Source: Hungatella sp. UBA3048
GTDB taxonomy: Bacteria > Bacillota > Clostridia > Lachnospirales > Lachnospiraceae
Direction of reading: 5' to 3'
DNA: 64,000 nucleotides
NCBI GenBank assembly: GCA_002367105.1
Contig: DFCS01000003.1
Location: 276,352 to 340,351 of the forward strand
How positions within the stretch are numbered: the stretch's first letter is position 1; each line of letters starts with the position of its first letter. Positions 42,926-52,395 of this stretch are shown piece after piece. The notes under the pieces were generated by a model that worked only from the letters and a program-made list of their open reading frames with translations, was not told the origin of the DNA and searched no databases. The position numbers and the translations under genes were made by a program.

Positions 42926-44230
42926 TCATTGTGACTCAGGCACTTCCGCAGAAGTGGCTGTGGTACTTTCATCCGTTCCGGGGCCAGAATTCTTATGGGC
43001 TACCGTCACATTGAAAGGTGTATAACCAACCACTTCAAATCCTCCTGAAACCTCAAATGTCACCATTCCGGGATGAGAACCAGCCTCCTGGTCCGTTACG
43101 TCAAGAACTGCATTCAAGTTTGCTTCCGTCAAGGCATCCAAATCTGCCCTCAGCCCTTTTACCGTAACATCAGAAGTTTCTTTATCAAAACTGTAATCGT
43201 AATCAGCTTCTGCACCCTTCTTATCCAGATTCTTCAGTTTTAAAGTGAGTACCCGGGTAGTCAATGGTTCTACCTTCAGCTTCACGGTTACATTCTTATA
43301 GTCATCCCCTGCAATAGAGGTGTTTGGCGGCAGATACTGGCTTAAATCCAGCTGAACCACCTTATCAGAGGTGGCGCCGTCAATATTCAGCTTATCAGAT
43401 GAAACAGATAAGCTGGTCAAGGAGGCAAGAAGGGAATTCGTACCTACCACCGGCACGGATTTGAAGTTGGATTCCAATCCAGTATACCGGTATCCTTTTG
43501 CCACATCTCCTGAAACCTCAAAGTTAATCGTAAGATTCTTTGCCTTAAGCACAGATACGGTATATTCGATCTCATGCCTGTTGACAGTCACCTTATTTTC
43601 CAGTTCCGGCATCTTGTTGCCGTTGGCATCGTAAAAGACCGGATTAGCCACTCCCCTTACATCCGCATTGGCATTATCCACATCGATTTCAATTCCCATA
43701 TGGTTGATCTGGCCGATCTGGGATTCGGGACCTTCCACTGTCACATAATCCGGAGAAAGGGTGATCATTCCCAGTTCATACCCGTCCTCCTGTTTTCCTT
43801 TGGTCTGAACCCGAAGATCAAACTTCTTGCGCTGAAGCTCTTCCGTTCTGATTCGCATCACCATCGGCTTGGCAGTAATGGTATCGCTCTTTACAAGGTT
43901 TTCTTTATCTTTATTAATCTCCACTGTGATTGGAATGGCTCCGGTCACGTTATAGTCCTTTAAATCAACATATGCATGAAAGTCCGAAGCCCTCACAAGG
44001 GAACGGTCTCTTGTTCTCACCTGATAACTGACTGTTACCGTATCCTTTCCCATATTTTCATAGGTTAAATTGGCAGCCTCCAGCACGTCCTCATTGCGTG
44101 CCTCGACCGGAACTATCTGAGAATCGTCAATGATGGGATTGGAAATGTTGACAACAGCCATCCATACTGCAAAGGCAAGCACCAGAGACGAGAGCTTCAG
44201 TCCAAGATTATTTAACAGCTTTTCCTTCAT
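42926..44230 (-). CDS. cdaR: YbbR-domain protein, CdaA regulator CdaR
   Basis: 434 residues. An N-terminal membrane anchor (about 8-30: GLKLSSLVLAFAVWMAVVNI) is followed by four YbbR repeats (about 45-410) on the outside and a Thr/Ser-rich acidic tail. CdaR binds and modulates the membrane diadenylate cyclase CdaA. Its start lies within the last 23 bases of cdaA, so the two are translationally coupled. glmM, the usual third member, is not here. Confidence 0.93.
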   Translation of the reverse strand: MKEKLLNNLGLKLSSLVLAFAVWMAVVNISNPIIDDSQIVPVEARNEDVLEAANLTYENMGKDTVTVSYQVRTRDRSLVRASDFHAYVDLKDYNVTGAIPITVEINKDKENLVKSDTITAKPMVMRIRTEELQRKKFDLRVQTKGKQEDGYELGMITLSPDYVTVEGPESQIGQINHMGIEIDVDNANADVRGVANPVFYDANGNKMPELENKVTVNRHEIEYTVSVLKAKNLTINFEVSGDVAKGYRYTGLESNFKSVPVVGTNSLLASLTSLSVSSDKLNIDGATSDKVVQLDLSQYLPPNTSIAGDDYKNVTVKLKVEPLTTRVLTLKLKNLDKKGAEADYDYSFDKETSDVTVKGLRADLDALTEANLNAVLDVTDQEAGSHPGMVTFEVSGGFEVVGYTPFNVTVAHKNSGPGTDESTTATSAEVPESQ

Positions 44231-45089
44231 TCTTACGCCTTCCCTTCAAAATCCTGAATCTGCTTCCTTCCTCTTCCGCCTGTTTTACACCTGCAAGGAC
44301 AGACCGGAGCATATCCGCATCCGCAATCTTTCTTAAGCCGCCTTCCAAAGCCACCGTCACACGCCCGGTTTCTTCCGAAACCACAATGGTAATGCTGTCG
44401 CTTACTTCACTGACACCTACTGCGGCCCTGTGTCTTGTGCCCAGTTCCTTGCTGATGCTCATATTATCGGACAGAGGCAGGTAGCAGGTAGCCGCTGCAA
44501 CACGGTTTCCCCGTATTACCACCGCTCCGTCGTGAAGCGGTGTATTATGCTCAAAGATGTTGATAATAAGCTGGCTGCTCACAACTCCTCCCACTTCTAT
44601 TCCAGTTCGTTCGATCTCCTTTAAAGAGTCCCCCCGTTCGATTACCATGAGCGCTCCGGTCTTTACCTTTGCCATCTCAAAAGTAGCCTTTACCACCTCG
44701 TTGATGGTTCTATCCGTAAAACGGGAATTATCCCTGCCGTCATCAAAGGTGAGAATTCCCGTAAAGGGATTCTTACTTCCTAACTGTTCCAGAGCCTTAC
44801 GAAGCTCTGGCTGAAAGATTACAATCGCCATGGTCACAGCCGGCGTAGCAATTTTATTGAGAATCCAAAAAATATTATCCAGCCGGAATACATATGCAAA
44901 GAGATAGAAAAGAAGGATAACAATAATTCCCTTTAATAATGTCCATGCTCTTGTATTCATGATCCAGGTCAGCAGTTCATACAGCAGAACGGCTATGATA
45001 ATAATTTCAACTAAGTTTGTTTTCGATATTCTGGGCAGGAACGATACCCAGGAGTACATTCCGTCTAAAAAATCTGCTATTGTCTCCAC
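44208..45089 (-). CDS. cdaA: Diadenylate cyclase CdaA
   Basis: 293 residues. Three N-terminal membrane helices (about 20-95) precede a DAC domain with the catalytic DGAVVIRGNRV and GTRHRAAVG motifs. It makes cyclic di-AMP from two ATP, controlling osmolyte and potassium homeostasis and cell-wall integrity. Coupled to cdaR downstream. Two unnamed membrane-protein genes lie upstream, 67 bases away, and may share the transcript. Confidence 0.96.
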   Translation of the reverse strand: METIADFLDGMYSWVSFLPRISKTNLVEIIIIAVLLYELLTWIMNTRAWTLLKGIIVILLFYLFAYVFRLDNIFWILNKIATPAVTMAIVIFQPELRKALEQLGSKNPFTGILTFDDGRDNSRFTDRTINEVVKATFEMAKVKTGALMVIERGDSLKEIERTGIEVGGVVSSQLIINIFEHNTPLHDGAVVIRGNRVAAATCYLPLSDNMSISKELGTRHRAAVGVSEVSDSITIVVSEETGRVTVALEGGLRKIADADMLRSVLAGVKQAEEEGSRFRILKGRRKNEGKAVK

Positions 45090-45156
45090 CTCCCTTTACT
45101 ATTCCTTATTACCGCCCATGCTTTTGGGGCATAAAGGTATGCCCGTAGGGCGTTTC

Positions 45157-46104
45157 CTACCTCTGCGGCCTTTGGAGCTTTCTGGTATTGATTTTCTGAA
45201 CTTTTACGTCAGGTGCGCTGACTGTCAGCTTTGGAACTGCCTTGACGTAATAATAATAATCATCATCTTCAAATTGTACGTATTCTGTCCTGGAATAATC
45301 CACTGCAAAAACAAAAAATGTATAAATTCCTGCAATTACGATGGAAAACAGGATTCCCACCAGGAGCCCGATAACCGATACCGATACATCTGCAACGATA
45401 TCTCCGACAAAAATTACACCAAGCTGTGCAATGGTACCTGCCACAATGGCAATGATCCAGGAATAATCCATGGATAAGCTCCGGGTAACTGCCACTACCA
45501 CAAGAGATAGGGCAAATGCCGTAACCATCACAAGCATCAGCTTATTAGACAGCAGGACCTTCATGAGCTGCATGAATTTAACGATTTCATCCACCGACAT
45601 ATCGTTGGTCAGCACTCCTGCATTCTGCTTCACATATAAAAGCGTATAATAAATAAATACTCCGCAGCTTACCGGTATCACAGATATGACGCTCCCGGAA
45701 AGCCCTACGATCAAAGGGATCGCATAAGGGATCTTTAACAGGAAAAATACCGGGGTCAGCACCAGTAAATAACTGTCACCCGGCTGGAATCCGTAATAAA
45801 GAAGTCCTGCCACCACAATAAAAACAGCCATGACCAGAGTGATCTCAAGGGAAATTCCCGACAGATGGGCAAGCATAAAGCATGCCGCCAGAAAGGAGAT
45901 GGCTCCATAGGGCAAAAAAGAGCAAACCAAAGCCAGTACTAATGGAATGTATGGCTCCGTTAGCTTTGTCATAAAGCCAATATTCTTATTCATCAGAGAA
46001 AACGCCAGGAGGCTGAATAGAAACTTGATCACAGGCGTTATATAAATCTCAAACCTGGCATAAAACTCTTTCAATCGTTCTTTAAAGACAAGAAGGCTCA
46101 TCAT
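45157..46104 (-). CDS. Conserved multi-pass membrane protein of unknown function
   Basis: 315 residues with about eight to ten membrane helices and a C-terminal cytoplasmic tail holding a run of acidic and tyrosine residues (FEDDDYYYYVKAVPK). No motif I recognise. Its start overlaps the stop of the upstream gene by four bases, and cdaA follows 67 bases later. Position suggests a function tied to the cell envelope or to cyclic di-AMP. I assign none. Confidence 0.8.
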   Translation of the reverse strand: MMSLLVFKERLKEFYARFEIYITPVIKFLFSLLAFSLMNKNIGFMTKLTEPYIPLVLALVCSFLPYGAISFLAACFMLAHLSGISLEITLVMAVFIVVAGLLYYGFQPGDSYLLVLTPVFFLLKIPYAIPLIVGLSGSVISVIPVSCGVFIYYTLLYVKQNAGVLTNDMSVDEIVKFMQLMKVLLSNKLMLVMVTAFALSLVVVAVTRSLSMDYSWIIAIVAGTIAQLGVIFVGDIVADVSVSVIGLLVGILFSIVIAGIYTFFVFAVDYSRTEYVQFEDDDYYYYVKAVPKLTVSAPDVKVQKINTRKLQRPQR

Positions 46105-46529
46105 GATGTCCGTCCTCCCTTAGTTCGTTTTAAAGGTCTGGTATTTCCCTCATACCGCTTGTCCAGCCTCTTTAATTTAGCCAGATATACCTTTGTACCA
46201 CGGCTGGCATATTCGTATCGCTTCATATATACAACAGCACTGATTCCCAGGTAAATGATCAGTCCAACGAGATAAATCAGTCCAATTCGCAGCCCGGCTG
46301 CCGTCAGGCCCTTTAACTCCATGGTATTCAGCAACTGTTCCATATCATATAATTCCCATAAAACCAGACATAAAACAAAGCTCAGGGTATAGCTGAAAAA
46401 AGAGCGGAACAGCTTACTGCTGATGTAATCACTTTTAAAGTACCGGTTGATGGGAAATATCCTTTTTCCTTCGTGTTTTTCAAACATTGCAAGGCTGGTC
46501 ATGATCTTTATTTTCTCTTCACTAAGCAT
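46101..46529 (-). CDS. Small two-helix membrane protein of unknown function
   Basis: 142 residues. A soluble N-terminal part (1-40), two membrane helices (about 42-62 and 80-102), and a basic C-terminal tail (KLKRLDKRYEGNTRPLKR). It is translationally coupled to the larger membrane protein gene and is the first of the apparent cda operon. Unnamed in my knowledge. Confidence 0.78.
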   Translation of the reverse strand: MLSEEKIKIMTSLAMFEKHEGKRIFPINRYFKSDYISSKLFRSFFSYTLSFVLCLVLWELYDMEQLLNTMELKGLTAAGLRIGLIYLVGLIIYLGISAVVYMKRYEYASRGTKVYLAKLKRLDKRYEGNTRPLKRTKGGRTS

Positions 46530-46687
46530 ATAGTTCCCTCACTAAACCATAAGATATCACCCTATTATATCATAGAACCGTTTACTTTGCGAGCCGTTTA
46601 CGGAATTTTTATTATTTTATATCTTTCCTGGTACTTCATGGATGATTCCGGCGGAGCCAGAAGACTGCGGGATGAAGCTGCTTTGAA

Positions 46688-46720
46688 TGAAAGAGCGCAG
46701 CGAATGTGCTGCGCTCTTTT
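46688..46720 (-). terminator. Terminator of the MacAB-like operon
   Basis: AAAGAGCGCAGC pairs with GCTGCGCTCTTT around GAATGT, directly downstream of the last permease gene on the minus strand. Confidence 0.75.
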
Positions 46721-47930
46721 ATTCATACCTCAGGGCGTCAATAGGATCTGCCTTTGCTGCCTTAGAAGCAGGATATATACCAAAAAACAAACCTACCAGA
46801 GCCGAAAATCCCACAGCCACCAGGATGACCGTCGGCTTTATGACCACCTTCATGCCAAACAGCGCTCCTCCAGCCAGCACAAGCCCCCCGCCGACCGCTA
46901 TTCCCAGGATTCCTCCCAGAGCGGAAAGTATGGCGGATTCCGTCAAAAACTGGATCAAAACATCTCTTGTTTTAGCGCCTAAAGCCTTACGGATCCCTAT
47001 TTCCCTGGTCCGTTCTGTAACGGATACCAGCATGATGTTCATGATTCCGATCCCTCCAACTAATAGGGAGATGGCTGCGATTCCACCTACAGCAGCAGAT
47101 AAGCCGCCCATTATGGTGTCCGCACTTCCCATTTCACTGGATACAGAATAGAAGGTGACATCCTCCTTGTTCCGGTTCTTGGTCTTTGCCAGATAGGAGG
47201 TTAATATATCAGAAAAACCATTCATATCAGTTCCTTCTTTTGCATAGAGGCGCAGACCGTAAATGTTGTCATTGGGCCAGGTTAATAAGGAATCCGGTAC
47301 ATATCCGGACCTGGTAGCGTTGGTTCCCGCCATCATTGCCTCAAAGGGATTTAAGTCCTCTCTGTAGACTCCGACTACATTATAATCGTCCGTATTGCCA
47401 TAGATGGTGGTGCGGAAAGTCTTTCCCACTGCATTTTCCGTGCCAAAAAGCTCTTTTGCTCCCTTTGCCTCCAGTACAACATTGTTCTTTCTTCCTTTTA
47501 CATCGGCTTCGTTTAGATTACGGCCATAGATAATATTGATCTTCTGGACCTGAGGGTAATTGGAAAAAATACCTTCAAACTGGTACTTGACTTTATTGCG
47601 TCCAACAATGGCTTCTGCATTTGTTCTGGCATTGCTGTCAATGTAGCTGATTTCATCTCCGAACACTTCTTTCAGCCGGTCCATTTCATCAAGAGTAAAA
47701 TAGTCGCTATCCCTCATGTCCCCGCCGTCCTTTGGCCAGACGTAGACATAGGCCAGGGTAACTCCCGCATTCTTATAGAGATCAGATACCATAAACCGCA
47801 TGGTATCACCAATGGATACGATGGCAATGACAGACCCAATGCCTATAATGATTCCAAGCATGGTCAGAAAGGACCGCATCTTGTTCGCCTTAATGGCATG
47901 AATTGCCATACTCATATTTTCCAGCAGCAT
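46719..47930 (-). CDS. MacB/FtsX-type ABC transporter permease, copy 2
   Basis: 403 residues. One N-terminal helix, a large extracytoplasmic MacB_PCD domain (about 45-270), then three C-terminal helices (FtsX domain) with VTERTREIGIRKALGAKTRD and the final YPASKAAKADPIDALRYE. Closely similar along its length to the preceding permease gene, only 14 bases away. Exports peptides, lipoproteins or drugs in related systems. Last gene of the operon. Confidence 0.93.
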   Translation of the reverse strand: MLLENMSMAIHAIKANKMRSFLTMLGIIIGIGSVIAIVSIGDTMRFMVSDLYKNAGVTLAYVYVWPKDGGDMRDSDYFTLDEMDRLKEVFGDEISYIDSNARTNAEAIVGRNKVKYQFEGIFSNYPQVQKINIIYGRNLNEADVKGRKNNVVLEAKGAKELFGTENAVGKTFRTTIYGNTDDYNVVGVYREDLNPFEAMMAGTNATRSGYVPDSLLTWPNDNIYGLRLYAKEGTDMNGFSDILTSYLAKTKNRNKEDVTFYSVSSEMGSADTIMGGLSAAVGGIAAISLLVGGIGIMNIMLVSVTERTREIGIRKALGAKTRDVLIQFLTESAILSALGGILGIAVGGGLVLAGGALFGMKVVIKPTVILVAVGFSALVGLFFGIYPASKAAKADPIDALRYE

Positions 47931-47944
47931 GATGTTCTCCCCTC

Positions 47945-49153
47945 CTATTCATATCTTAACGCTTCAATGGGATCCTTTTTCGCTGCCTTGGAGGCCGGAT
48001 AAAGACCAAAGAAAATACCCACAAGAGCCGAGAAACCAACAGCCATGACCACCACAGAGGGCCTGACGACCACTGTCATCTGAAAGGCGGCTCCCCCTGC
48101 TTTCACGAGACCTACTCCAAGAAAGATGCCGATAATCCCTCCGCAGGCCGACATAAAAGCTGATTCCGTTAAAAACTGGATCATAATGTCCCTTGTCTTT
48201 GCGCCCAGGGCCTTTCGGATCCCGATCTCCCTCGTCCGCTCTGTCACAGAAACCATCATAATATTCATAATTCCGATTCCGCCTACCAGCAAAGAGATGG
48301 CAGCAATTCCGCCTACCGCTCCCGCCATGGCGGAAAGACCGGTATCCACGCTCCCCATTTGATCTACCACTGACATGGTCCGGATCTCTGATTCCGGACG
48401 GCCCTTTAATTTTGCCACATAACGGGTGAGTTCTGCAAGGAATGCTTTCACATCCACGCCATCCCGGACATAAAAATTCAAGTCCTGAAAGTAATCATTG
48501 GATTTTGTGAGAACCGTATATGGCAGAAATCCTGACTGCGTCTGCCCGTTTCCTAAAAGCATGGCCATCATGGGAGAAATATCCTTATGATAGACTCCCA
48601 CAACCATGTATTCCTGAGTGTCCTTATTTATGGTCATGCGGAAGGTTCTGCCCACGCAGTCGGCCGTACCGAACAGCTGCACAGCCCCCTTATCCTCCAG
48701 AACCACGTGATTTGCCGCTCCTTTTATGTCAGCCGTATTGAGGGCTCTGCCGTAAATAATATCCAGCGGCTGCACATCGGAATAATTAGAGTCAATTCCC
48801 TGGAACTGATACTTTACCTTTCTGCGCCCATTGACGGCCTCCGCCTCGGTGTTTGCATCGCTGTCAATATACTGAATTTTATCCTGGTATACTTCCCTGA
48901 CCCGATCCATCTCATCCCTGGTAAAATAATCCGACATGCGGAAATCTGTTACATCCCAGGATACCATGATAACGGCCCGGTTAAAGCCCACATCCTTATA
49001 GGCATCGGAAAACAGGTTTCTCATACTGTCACCCACAGATACAATAGCAATTACTGCTCCGATACCAATGATGATTCCCAGCATGGTTAAAAAGGACCTC
49101 ATTTTATTGGATCGTATGGCGTGAAGCGCCATACTCATATTTTCTATCAGCAT
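47945..49153 (-). CDS. MacB/FtsX-type ABC transporter permease, copy 1
   Basis: 402 residues with the same layout as the downstream copy (shared SFLTMLGIIIGIG, AAISLLVGGIGIMNIM, RTREIGIRKALGAKTRD). The extracytoplasmic domains differ most. The start overlaps the end of the ATPase gene by seven bases. The two permeases probably form a heterodimer with one shared ATPase. Confidence 0.93.
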   Translation of the reverse strand: MLIENMSMALHAIRSNKMRSFLTMLGIIIGIGAVIAIVSVGDSMRNLFSDAYKDVGFNRAVIMVSWDVTDFRMSDYFTRDEMDRVREVYQDKIQYIDSDANTEAEAVNGRRKVKYQFQGIDSNYSDVQPLDIIYGRALNTADIKGAANHVVLEDKGAVQLFGTADCVGRTFRMTINKDTQEYMVVGVYHKDISPMMAMLLGNGQTQSGFLPYTVLTKSNDYFQDLNFYVRDGVDVKAFLAELTRYVAKLKGRPESEIRTMSVVDQMGSVDTGLSAMAGAVGGIAAISLLVGGIGIMNIMMVSVTERTREIGIRKALGAKTRDIMIQFLTESAFMSACGGIIGIFLGVGLVKAGGAAFQMTVVVRPSVVVMAVGFSALVGIFFGLYPASKAAKKDPIEALRYE

Positions 49154-49938
49154 GGCGCCCCCTCTTTCTCCGTTTTAGCAGCCTCCTCCTGTCCCTGACT
49201 TTGGGGAACATTGGGCAAATCGCTGACCAGCTGGCCATCCCGAAACCGTATGATACGCCCTGCAAATGCAGCAATATTCTCTTCATGGGTTACCAGCACC
49301 ACAGTGGCACCTTCCCGGTGAAGCTGGGAGAACATTTCCATGATCTCTACAGAGGAAGCAGTATCCAGATTGCCCGTAGGTTCGTCAGCCATAATGAGAG
49401 GCGGCTCATTGGCAAGGGCCCTGGCAATGGCTACTCTCTGCCGCTGTCCGCCGGATAGCTCATTGGGCATATGCTCATATCTTTTTCCAAGGCCCACCCG
49501 TTCCAAAAGCATTAAGGCACGTTCTTCCCTTGTTTTTTTTGAAATGTGGGCATAAGTCATGGGAAGCTCCACATTCTTTAAGGCAGAAGTCCTTGAAATT
49601 AAATTAAAGGACTGGAATACAAATCCTATCTTGCGGTTTCTGACCGCCGATAAGTCATCAGCAGAAAGTTCTGCCGTATCAATGCCGTCAAGATAATAAT
49701 GCCCCATGGTGGGCCGGTCCAGGCATCCTAAAATATTCATAAGTGTTGACTTTCCCGAGCCGGACTGTCCCATGATGGCTACAAATTCTCCTCGTTTAAT
49801 GGTTAAGTTCACCCGCTTTAGACCCAGAACTTTAATGGATCCAGTGTCATAAACCTTCACCACATCCACCAGCTTTATCAAATCTTCCCGGACATTCTCT
49901 GTTACGCAATCGGGAAGCTTATCTTTCTTTTTCCACAT
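49147..49938 (-). CDS. MacB/LolD-type ABC transporter ATP-binding protein
   Basis: 263 residues. Walker A GQSGSGKST, signature LSGGQRQRVA, Walker B LIMADEPTGNLD, H-loop VTHE. The N-terminal extension of about 25 residues and the C-terminal tail after SDLPNVPQ are outside the core. Placed between the adaptor gene and the two permeases: a MacAB-like tripartite exporter without an outer-membrane part, as in Firmicutes. Confidence 0.94.
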   Translation of the reverse strand: MWKKKDKLPDCVTENVREDLIKLVDVVKVYDTGSIKVLGLKRVNLTIKRGEFVAIMGQSGSGKSTLMNILGCLDRPTMGHYYLDGIDTAELSADDLSAVRNRKIGFVFQSFNLISRTSALKNVELPMTYAHISKKTREERALMLLERVGLGKRYEHMPNELSGGQRQRVAIARALANEPPLIMADEPTGNLDTASSVEIMEMFSQLHREGATVVLVTHEENIAAFAGRIIRFRDGQLVSDLPNVPQSQGQEEAAKTEKEGAPC

Positions 49939-49950
49939 ACTGCCTCCCCC

Positions 49951-51333
49951 TTACTGAACGGTTGGAATCACAGTTACTGTCATTCCTTCTGTAAGCATGG
50001 AGGACGGAGTATCGATTATCTGCATCCCTTCTGTTAAGGCCCCTTCTTCCTCTGGAATGACTTCCGCCTGGATGTCACTCTCTACCCCGGTTTTCACCGG
50101 AATGAATGATACGATGTTATCCTTTACGCAAGCGATCGCTATGCTGCCATCCGGCTGCTGGACAACAGCGGAAATCGGGACAACCCATACATTTTCCGCC
50201 TTTCGAAGCTCAATCTTCGCCTTGGCAGTAATACCCGCAATCAGCCGGGTGTTTTGATCAATGATCCGTATGGTGGTCGGGATGACTCTCTCTGTGGAAC
50301 CACTTCCCTTCTCCTCGCCGGTTGGTGATATGGCGGTTACCTCACCTCTTGCGGTTTCACCGCTTAAAATATCGGCGCTGATCTCCACCGGCTGCCCGAT
50401 GGCTACCTTTCCGATGGAATACTCGCTGACATTGATCTTCATCTCCAGTACATCCAGGTTGTTGATAATGAACATGGGCTTATCATCGTCGGTTTTATCC
50501 GCAAATCGGCCTACCTTGCAGTTAACTCTTACTACGGTTCCTGCAATGGGGCTGGTAACTTTGGTATTCGTAAGCGCTTCCTTCTTCTGTTGCAGTTCAA
50601 AGGCCTCTTTTTCGATCTGCAGGGCATAGGACTCATTTGCCACAGGTTTTCCGTTCTTTAACGTGTATGTACTTATTTCCCTCTGTGCGTCATTCATGGT
50701 ATTAGAAGCAGTTTCAAGCTCCACCTGGGAAGCGCTTCCTCCCTGGTAAAGAGCCAGTGTCCGGTTATAATTGGCCTTGGCTGTCTCAAAATCCTGCTTT
50801 GCCTTTGCATATCCGTTCTCTGCTTCCAGCTGCTTATCCTGATAGGTGCTGACAGCCAGATCATAGGCGTTCTGGGCAATGTCCACTTCCTTTTTTGCGT
50901 CCTTGTCATCAAGCAATGCCAGAACCTGCCCTTTTTCAACCCTGTCCCCTTCCTTTACCGGAAGCTCCAGGATCTCCGCATGAAGATTGGATACCACTTC
51001 CACGCTGTCCGTTCCCTGGACAGGGCCGCTGACTGACAGCATATCAACCACCTCTCCCTTGGCCAGTGGTGAAACAGTTACCGGTAATGCTCCGCCGCTG
51101 CTCCCTGCAAGAACTTTAAAGGCAATAAAAAAGGCCCCAATGGCCGCTGCTCCAATGGTTATGATCTTTCTCTTTTTGCTCCATTTTTTTCTTGAGCCTT
51201 TCTTTTTCTTCTTTTTGCCGTTATTTTCCTCTTCCATCAGGTTTTCTAACTCTTTATCAAAGGCCTCATCAGACATTTGCTCCATTTCTGCTGCTCCGTC
51301 TGTTTCTTCCATTTTGCTCTTAAATCTGTCCAT
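49951..51333 (-). CDS. MacA-like membrane-fusion (HlyD family) protein
   Basis: 460 residues from the ATG at 51333 after AGGAGGG; a longer upstream frame has no site. The cytoplasmic N-terminus has a strongly basic stretch (GKKKKKKGSRKKWSKKRK) before a single membrane helix (about 75-95). A biotinyl-lipoyl-like domain (SNLHAEILELPVKEGDRVEKG), an alpha-helical hairpin (about 165-270) and beta-barrel domains follow. It links the permeases to the cell surface. Confidence 0.9.
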   Translation of the reverse strand: MDRFKSKMEETDGAAEMEQMSDEAFDKELENLMEEENNGKKKKKKGSRKKWSKKRKIITIGAAAIGAFFIAFKVLAGSSGGALPVTVSPLAKGEVVDMLSVSGPVQGTDSVEVVSNLHAEILELPVKEGDRVEKGQVLALLDDKDAKKEVDIAQNAYDLAVSTYQDKQLEAENGYAKAKQDFETAKANYNRTLALYQGGSASQVELETASNTMNDAQREISTYTLKNGKPVANESYALQIEKEAFELQQKKEALTNTKVTSPIAGTVVRVNCKVGRFADKTDDDKPMFIINNLDVLEMKINVSEYSIGKVAIGQPVEISADILSGETARGEVTAISPTGEEKGSGSTERVIPTTIRIIDQNTRLIAGITAKAKIELRKAENVWVVPISAVVQQPDGSIAIACVKDNIVSFIPVKTGVESDIQAEVIPEEEGALTEGMQIIDTPSSMLTEGMTVTVIPTVQ

Positions 51334-51556
51334 GCCCGTTTCCCTCCTGTGCTTGACACTTCTTTTTTCTTTATTATAGCGGGCTGATATAACTTTTTTA
51401 AGTATAAAATTCTTATGATTTTCTAAACTTTTCCATTTTCCGGAACTTCTTTCGGAATATGCGCCAGAAGCAACGAGGAAAAAAAGAGAGTTATCCATCA
51501 ATTTTCAGACAAACAGTAAAATAAAAAATAACAAATTGGCTTTTACCCTCACATGC

Positions 51557-51584
51557 TCATATTTTCTGAATATATTTATACAAA
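51557..51584 (+). promoter_or_regulatory. Candidate sigma-E-like promoter of the SOD gene
   Basis: TCATATT (51557-51563) and TATACAAA (51577-51584), 13 bases apart, resemble the sigma-E consensus with two mismatches. If real, the dismutase is made during sporulation. Weak evidence. Confidence 0.3.
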
Positions 51585-51607
51585 TGACAAAAATAGGAAC
51601 TTATCGA

Positions 51608-52261
51608 ATGAACGAGCATTATCCATTTGTAAATCCTCCCCTTCCATATGCTTACGATGCGCTGGAGCCGTGCATCGACGCACTGACCATGTGTCTCCAT
51701 CATGACAGGCACTTACAAACCTATGTGAACAACCTTAACGAAGCCCTTAAAGACTGTCCGGACCTGCATAGCTGGTCACTGGAAAGGCTGCTCTGTAATG
51801 CAGACTGTCTGAAAAAAGATATTCGGCAGTCCATCCGGAATAACGGAGGCGGCGTTTTCAATCATATCTTTTATTTTAACGGCATGTCAAATTCTGAAAC
51901 ACGCTGTCAGGCCGGAAAGCTCTATGATGCAATTGTGGCTGAATTCGGGTGCGCAGAGGCTTTTTTTTATGAGTTTAAGGAAAAGGCACTGTCTGTTTTT
52001 GGTTCCGGATATGCATGGCTGACCGTAGACCAAAACTGCAAGCTTCAAATCATAACCACAGCAAACCAGGATACTCCTATTGTCCAAAACCTTTGTCCGG
52101 TACTTACCATAGACGTTTGGGAACATGCCTATTATTTAATGCATTACAATGACCGGGCAGCATACATTCAAAACTGGTTCAATGTGGTGGACTGGGAGTG
52201 TGCCAATATGCATTATATGGAATGCCTGGATTGTTTTGATTGCAGGAAATGCCGTAACTAA
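51608..52261 (+). CDS. Fe/Mn superoxide dismutase with Cys-rich tail
   Basis: 217 residues from the ATG at 51608. Metal ligands are placed as expected: His in LHHDRHLQTYVNNLN, His in GGGVFNHIFYFNGM, and Asp and His in TIDVWEHAYYL. In the second motif the usual Trp after the ligand is Tyr/Phe. The protein ends in an unusual tail with cysteines spaced C-x2-C-x2-C-x2-C (ECLDCFDCRKC), absent from ordinary SODs. In C. difficile a dismutase is a spore coat component; a similar role is possible here, given the cotJ genes, but is inference. Confidence 0.88.
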   Translation: MNEHYPFVNPPLPYAYDALEPCIDALTMCLHHDRHLQTYVNNLNEALKDCPDLHSWSLERLLCNADCLKKDIRQSIRNNGGGVFNHIFYFNGMSNSETRCQAGKLYDAIVAEFGCAEAFFYEFKEKALSVFGSGYAWLTVDQNCKLQIITTANQDTPIVQNLCPVLTIDVWEHAYYLMHYNDRAAYIQNWFNVVDWECANMHYMECLDCFDCRKCRN

Positions 52262-52315
52262 AGTTCCAACCCCCTCTCTTCTAAGCGGAGCAGGGAACCT
52301 GTTTCCAATAAAAAA

Positions 52316-52368
52316 CACCGCCTTGTGCATGCCTGGTAAAATAATAGCCAGACATGCACAAAACGGAG
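52316..52368 (+). terminator. Hairpin after the SOD gene
   Basis: CTTGTGCATG-CCTGG pairs with CCAG-ACATGCACAA. It starts with CACCGCCTTGT, the same eleven bases as the hairpin at 53375, although the far arm has drifted. No good T-run, so it may be a decayed copy. Confidence 0.5.
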
Positions 52369-52395
52369 CTTCGCAATCCGCTTCTTTACTTGAAG

